Shown here piece after piece: positions 7,513-12,242 of a stretch of 12,242 bases of DNA. The position numbers and the translations under genes were made by a program. How positions within the stretch are numbered: the stretch's first letter is position 1; the number at the start of each line of letters is the position of its first letter. The notes under the pieces are model-generated. The model searched no databases, was not told where the DNA came from, and worked only from the letters and a program-made list of their open reading frames with translations. The DNA is from Euperipatoides rowelli (Eukaryota; Onychophora; Udeonychophora; Euonychophora; Peripatopsidae): the NCBI GenBank assembly GCA_003024985.2, contig PXIH01S0001224.1; one strand, written 5' to 3'.

Positions 7513-10158
7513 CAATAGAAACTTCTTAACTGTTATAAGAGATTCTTTTAATTTTTCACAAGTTCTGGATGTAATGAAGTAATCTGAGACTCTCCCTGGG
7601 AGGAGGAAAAACGGATCAATCTTCATTTACCATCACTGACAGTAGGAGCACTTTGTATTTTTATGAAACAATTTGTTTTAAAGTGAATTTAATCAGGGGA
7701 GATAATGCAGACCAAGATCTTGTTGGAGGGGGACAATTTCAGTTTTGTTTCTGATCTCATTTATTCCAAAGAGAAAAAACAAAACAGGAATAATTTATAG
7801 CATAAAATCTTTTGTCAAAAATTATGCCAGATTTGAAGAATAAATTTTCACTTCCATTTGAAAACTATCTCTATATTCCCCCTACTGAATGGTGGTGAAT
7901 TTCCAATGTATACTCTATATACAATACGGGAAAAAATGGTGTAGTAGACATCCTGCCTCCTAGTTAGGGATACTATTACCTGGGTAGAAAAGCAGGCCAT
8001 ACTGGGCCCCTAAGTTGGAGTGCAAGGAAAACAGATTTTTATTACAAGTCAGAGTGTAAAAAAAGATCAAGAGTTCATAGAGGTAGACATCTGTAGAACG
8101 ACAGAAGACATAGGAATGACTTTGTGTGTTTCTATAATAATATGCATACACTTTTTCTTTAACTTGCAAAACAAATATTAAAAACTCTAATGATAATCAA
8201 AATGATAAGGCAATGCAAATGTGATTTGAAGGGCTCTTCTCTCCCTGTCCAACTATCCCCGAAGTGAGGAGGAGGAGGAGGTGGGGATAGCCTTATGTTG
8301 CACACATCAGGGAAAGATTTAGGCATATCCCGGTTAAGTCTGCATAGGAAAAACAATCATTTACATCCCTCCAAACAAGCAAGTGTCAGATTAGGGGGCC
8401 TCAGCGTTTGGCAGATATAGTTGATGTCATACCGATAGCTGCACACAGAGATCTATAGCAGGGTTTAATCCTTATTAAGTGTTGTAATCCCAAAGAGCTA
8501 CTGTTGAGGGGGGGGGAGAGGTTAGGAAGGGAGGTGATTGGTTCACTAAAGATAATTATTGATGAGGTGATCTCTACTATTGACCTAATAACTCGAGGAC
8601 AAAAAAGAAAAAGAAACAATTATGACACGACTGTGCTAACTGTGCAAATGCAGTAATTTATTATTCATAGACTTAAGATGACATAATACGTAAGCAAGTG
8701 ATAATTAATCCTTTAGGGGTAGGTACAAAATGTTAGTTGTTTATCATTTTACAACAGGGAGGGAAACATATGGACAAGGGGAGGAGAGCAAAGGTGCATA
8801 TCTAGAGCAAATAATGCTGATATTGTTTACAAAACCTGTGTATGGCACAAAATATGTTGTTCCCAATGGGGAAATGGTGTCAATCCCACTGTCTAGGAGA
8901 CCAGTACATGAACATCTACGATTCAGTGAGTGAACACTATTCGCACGTTACACATACCAATCTGAGCGAGGCACTTTGTAGGCGTTGTTTGGGGTGAGGG
9001 ATGTATTCAGTCTTTTTCTATCTCATTAATCTTTAGCAAGTAATATGTGTGTTGTTATTTTTAGATAATTTAGGTGAATTTTTATCAACCAATCAGAAAA
9101 TTTTAAGATGTTTTTAATCACAAAAACAAAAAAAAATAAAAATTGAACACATACTGTAGTTGTTATAACAGAAAATATATATACTACTACTACTTACTAG
9201 TTTTATACCGGATGATTTACTATTATTGCCTAATTCAGTACATACACTCAGTTTTTAAAAATAATTTATATTTAATTTTTTAGCATGAAAAGGATGAAAC
9301 TGTATTCAAAACATTAAATCACCGAAGAGATTTTACTATTTACCCAATGATCAAAATTGGCTCTGCAATCATACTGCACAATACCAGACTATTGCCCAAT
9401 GAACTTGTCCCTGGTGCTATTCTAAAAAATTTTAATTTTCAATATACATACTGTTTATACATTTTAATTAAATTTATTATTTTTTTATTTAATTTTTTTT
9501 TTTTTTTAAATTTTTCTCTCCCTATGAATTTTAGGATTTTTAATTGAAAACCAATCAACAAGTATCAACCCAAGCAGTAACTAATTAAACCTTCCATAAA
9601 CTCACCCTACCCATGCTTAAAAGAATCAACAAACCTAGCTTACAAACCTTTTTTTGTAATTCATTCCAAAATGATACAACTCTGTTTGAATCCCCCCCAC
9701 GCACCACAATAGTCTAGATTAATCAATGAATACCTTGAATTTATGTCCCCTAGTCCTTCTTTAAATTAAAAAAATAAACTGTCATAAGAGATATCTATCA
9801 TATCTCATTAATTGTTTGTTAGTTTTTTGTTTTTTTTAATAAGTCCACCAGCGAGGTAATACCAACCAACAAATCTGCACAAGACATCCAATGTTCGGGT
9901 TATAATAGCCCGAGAGGTGCTATACAAAACAGGAAGAGGAGGAGGAAATTGAAAGTACTGGTACACTGGAACACAGGTTGGCTTAAAACTATTATTTTAT
10001 TAACATTGGAAATAAATAAAAAGTACAATTTAATCAGTAACTAGCTGACTATGTGTAAAAATAAAGAAGCGTACAATAAAAAATTGTTTCCATGGAAAGG
10101 CAAATTGCTGAGACTACCAGCCGACGGTGTGAAACATAAAACAAAATAAAAATAATAC
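7513..10158. other. Intergenic or intronic sequence, no gene supported
   Basis: Moderately AT-rich, with GGA/GAG repeats at 8266-8285, a nine-G run at 8508-8516, a short ACT tract near 9182-9195 and T runs near 9480-9510. Short frames (8159-8356, 8401-8619, 8730-8933, 9347-9547) are low in complexity or match nothing I know. A small stem CGGG-TTATAATAG-CCCG lies near 9896-9913. I see no tRNA, rRNA or transposase remnants. Confidence 0.5.
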
Positions 10159-10201
10159 TTGTCGTTTGTGGCGAGAGTCACTCCCGCTAGTATAACGACA
10201 A
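10159..10201. repeat. Stem-loop at the start of dispersed repeat copy 2
   Basis: TTGTCGTT (10159-10166) pairs perfectly with AACGACAA (10194-10201). Inside, GCGAGAG pairs with CTCCCGC with one mismatch around TCA. CTAG follows two bases later. Confidence 0.6.
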
Positions 10202-10410
10202 ACTAGCCTTGCAACAGACTTAAATCTGAAAGGTTGAGCACATATATAAATTTATGTTACATTGGAAAATAATAATTAGCATTAACTTGTGCATACAAAG
10301 GAGTCGACTCGTTTATGACGTTCTTGTAAACTGTAGTTGATAAACACATCACAAACTCAAGTCGGTTCTTCCTGAATGCATGAGAAAATGTAGACAGTAA
10401 TAAAAGAAAT
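10165..10410 (+). repeat. Dispersed repeat, copy 2
   Basis: Collinear with 4540-4795: CACTCCCG (10179), GCACAT (10238), TAAACACATCACA (10341), GAATGCATGAG (10374) and AAATGTA (10386). Unlike copy 1 it lacks the left half of the large palindrome. At that place it has unrelated sequence, including the 10-bp palindrome GAGTCGACTC (10301-10310). Confidence 0.55.
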
Positions 10411-10850
10411 ATTTAATTTATAAGAATACGATTCGTTACAATTTCCTCCCCAAAGAATTGTCCCCAAATTTTAAAATGTTATGATGATAAAAAGAAAATA
10501 GCACTTGACGGTAAAATACGGAAAAAGTCATTTGCCTACTTCATCAAACAATCCAAAGTCTGATAAAGTAGACACTTTTATTAAAATCACATTGTATAAT
10601 CTGCTTAAAATATTTTTAGGCTTTGAAGTTTGCATTATTTTATATCTGCAGAACTCCAGAATTCTATGGCGTATGAATAGTTCATTGTACGTATTGTATT
10701 TAACACCACCAGATGTGTGCTATTGGTACATTGTATAAAGAATTCTTTGTTTATGTAGTAATAGTAAATTGGTTTATTTTTTTGAGAGTTTTTAAAATCA
10801 AGCTAAGATAAGGAGCATAGATCAATTATTTGTAGTACTCTCGAGTGCAG
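10411..10850. other. AT-rich sequence, nothing recognised
   Basis: A 77-codon plus-strand frame (10505-10738) has no recognisable domain, and its composition follows the surrounding AT-rich DNA. I do not support a gene here. Confidence 0.5.
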
Positions 10851-10854
10851 AAAC

Positions 10855-11330
10855 AACTTTTACATTGTATTTTGGACATTTTTTTTTTTCACGGACAGCT
10901 CTTAAGGAATGTGTGCAAAGTGGACTAATGAGTAAAGTGTTTCTGTGACATAGGATGTGACTATTAACTTAATAATCATGCAAATTTCTGATCTTTCTCT
11001 TTGTACTTTGACATGTTTTTCACTGCCAGCTATAATGGGAATTATACAAAGTGGACTGTTGAGTGTGTTTGTGTGACACATGATGTGACTATTAACTTTA
11101 TAATCATGCAAATTTATGATATTCCTCTTGGTACTTTGAAATGTTTTCAATGCCAGCTCTAATGGGGATTATACAAAGTGGATTGTTGGTTGGAAGTGTT
11201 TGTGTGACACTTGATATAACTCTTAGTTTATGATCATGCATTTTATGACTTTCTCTTTTACTTTGACATTTTTTTTCAGTCCTTAAGGGATTTGAGTGAA
11301 AATGTTTCAGTGACACATGATTTGATTGTA
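10855..11330 (+). repeat. Short tandem satellite, about 128-bp units
   Basis: Three successive units share CAAAGTGGA (anchors at 10916, 11047, 11174), TGTGACA (10944, 11072, 11203), a TATTAACTT-type block with AATCATGCA, then TACTTTGACAT, a T run and a unit-ending CAGCT or CTTAAGG. Periods are 127-131 bp. A tail of an earlier unit (about 10855-10905) and a shortened later unit (AGTGACACATGA at 11309) flank them. Two minus-strand frames (10902-11150, 11104-11316) repeat the same residues because they run through this array; they are not genes. Confidence 0.85.
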
Positions 11331-11454
11331 TTATTACTGCATTTAATACCAGAGGAAATGGATTATATGTATTTATATTTAATACTACCTAGAATGAAAA
11401 TGTGTCAGCTTCTAAGAGAGTTAATCATAAGACAATAATAAGATGATATTTTAC

Positions 11455-11515
11455 CTCGATCATTTCCCTCAGCTATCATGCAGGCTATGAACTTGTTATC
11501 AATCTGACGAAGAAT
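11455..11515 (-). CDS. MLH3: Single internal exon of an MLH3-like MutL homologue
   Basis: On the minus strand a pyrimidine-rich tract ending in TAG precedes the exon and GTAAAA follows it, giving a 61-nt exon of 20 codons plus one base. It reads ILRQIDNKFIACMIAEGNDR. Known: Q-(V/I)-D-N-K-F-I-A-C is characteristic of MLH3 just before the LVLVDQHAAHE motif that opens its C-terminal dimerisation and endonuclease domain; PMS2 and MLH1 differ here. MLH3 pairs with MLH1 (MutL gamma) in the nucleus, acting in meiotic crossover formation and in mismatch repair. The exon ends before DQHAAHE, and no sequence encoding that motif or later MLH3 motifs was seen anywhere to the left, so the following intron would exceed 11 kb or the exon is an isolated remnant. 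No frame damage is visible in the exon itself. Confidence 0.75.
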
Positions 11516-11644
11516 CTAAAAAGAATAATTACAATTTAACTCTAATGACATAATCAACTGGATTAAGAGATTAAAAAAAAAGGCTCATTAACAACTAAGC
11601 CAAACTATCAAATATGGCATAACATTCCTTTAACTCTTTCATAG

Positions 11645-11831
11645 GCAATTAAAGTCCAAGGAAAATCATTTTTCCCATGACAAATTATCTGTAACACCAA
11701 TGCTAAGAGCAACTATCTAATTTAAAAATAAAGTCCAAGGAAGTCATTTTTCCTCATGACAAACTATCTGTAACACCAATGCTAAATGCAGCTACTAATT
11801 TTAAAATAAAGACCAAAGAAAATCATTTTAT
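11645..11831 (+). repeat. 78-79-bp tandem units, direct array
   Basis: Units begin AAAGTCCAAGGA at 11651, AAAGTCCAAGGA at 11730 and AAAGACCAAAGA at 11808 (the last cut short). They share TCATTTTTCC, CATGACAAA, TATCTGTAACACCAATGCTAA and CTAATTT. This lies 130 bp upstream of the MLH3-like exon in gene direction, inside the preceding intron. Confidence 0.85.
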
Positions 11832-12143
11832 AAACAAAATGATGACAGGATAAATAAAAATAAGACCCAAATCTGATTGGGTGCCAGTCTGAACTCAAGA
11901 CAAACTTGTTTGCAAAAACATTACTACAAAAATAGCTATAAAATAGCTCCATTTTGTGAATGCTGATAGTTGTACCATTTTCAGGGGGAAAAGCTAAAAC
12001 TATTAACTTACTAATTTCATTTTAAATTAACTTTTTTTTTGTAATTTTTAAAAAAAAAAACAAACAATTGGAATTATTTGTTTTAGTGGTTTTCTTTGAA
12101 AATAAATGATGAAAAAGAAATAAAATCCATTTCATGTAACTTT
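11832..12143. other. Spacer between the opposed 78-bp arrays
   Basis: AT-rich with T and A runs (about 12030-12060). Contains no gene or recognisable domain. Together with the arrays on both sides it could be the body of one foldback element. Confidence 0.4.
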
Positions 12144-12242
12144 GAATTTGTCATGGGGAAAATGATTTTCCTTGGATTTTGTTTTCCAATTAGAAACTGC
12201 AATTAGCATTGGTGTTACAGATAAATTGTCATGGGGAAAATG
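12144..12242 (-). repeat. 78-bp tandem units, inverted array, running off the window
   Basis: The reverse complement repeats the unit of 11645-11831: CATGGGG anchors at 12152 and 12230 (period 78), with CCTTGGATTTT and TTAGCATTGGTGTTACAG complementary to the direct array. The sequence is still within a unit at the last base, so the array continues past the window. Confidence 0.85.

Noticed and set aside
8730-8933. 67-codon plus-strand frame in more complex sequence.
   Set aside because: The opposite strand is open too, and neither product is recognisable. There is no splice or promoter support.
9344-9421. Minus-strand 78-bp exon-like piece with AG and GTAAAT edges.
   Set aside because: The open frame needs a phase incompatible with the MLH3-like exon, it lacks DQHAAHE, and the encoded residues match nothing I know.
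10159-10206. Helitron 3' end (hairpin followed by CTAG).
   Set aside because: The hairpin is longer and closer to CTAG than usual, there is no TC 5' end, and no Rep/helicase remnants exist nearby. The same block in copy 1 lacks CTAG.
10902-11316. Two overlapping minus-strand open frames with repeated residues.
   Set aside because: They read through the 128-bp satellite, and the residue repeats only mirror the DNA units.
10855-11330. CRISPR-like pattern of repeats.
   Set aside because: Units are head-to-tail, about 128 bp, with no short repeat and unique spacers, in eukaryotic-type DNA.

Overview
This window is non-coding, strongly AT-rich DNA from a eukaryote, most likely an invertebrate animal. 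The reasons are a short exon with proper splice signals that reads as part of the DNA-repair and meiosis protein MLH3, a decayed DNA transposon of a type I associate with invertebrate genomes, and many satellites, microsatellites and foldback repeats. There are no bacterial-style operons and no intact long open reading frame. I cannot name the species. A mollusc would fit, but that is only an impression.

Left third (about 1-3900): one almost complete but dead DNA transposon. It has long terminal inverted repeats (about 445 and 480 bp), a short candidate target-site duplication, and the remains of one large gene on the minus strand. Read across its many frameshifts and stops, the gene gives, from N to C terminus: a transposase-like segment (motifs LGGFHLLMS, GSGIEDLW, HMLTGHS, AEHTGNWELH, VRRSDKF, SRGIT, SSGLVAD); an XPG/FEN1-like nuclease with all five of its acidic motifs still readable (LDGG, FDGYP, DAE, GQDMD, SGCDTTS); and a C-terminal domain ending in a Cys-rich finger beside the left inverted repeat. 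The best assignment is an Academ-type element of the XPG-bearing branch. The N-terminal part of the gene is missing.

Middle (about 3900-10850): no gene that I can support. It holds a near-perfect 58-bp hairpin; two collinear copies, about 5.6 kb apart, of a roughly 250-bp dispersed repeat, one carrying a 95-bp palindrome; a GC-richer segment at about 4990-6090; several microsatellites; and one undetermined base (N) at 4980.

Right end (about 10850-12242): a short satellite of about 128-bp units; the MLH3-like exon on the minus strand (11455-11515); and an array of 78-79-bp units present as two-plus direct copies and again in inverted orientation at the window edge. If the exon belongs to a live gene, nearly everything to its left is a downstream intron more than 11 kb long, with the transposon lying in it in the same orientation as the gene.
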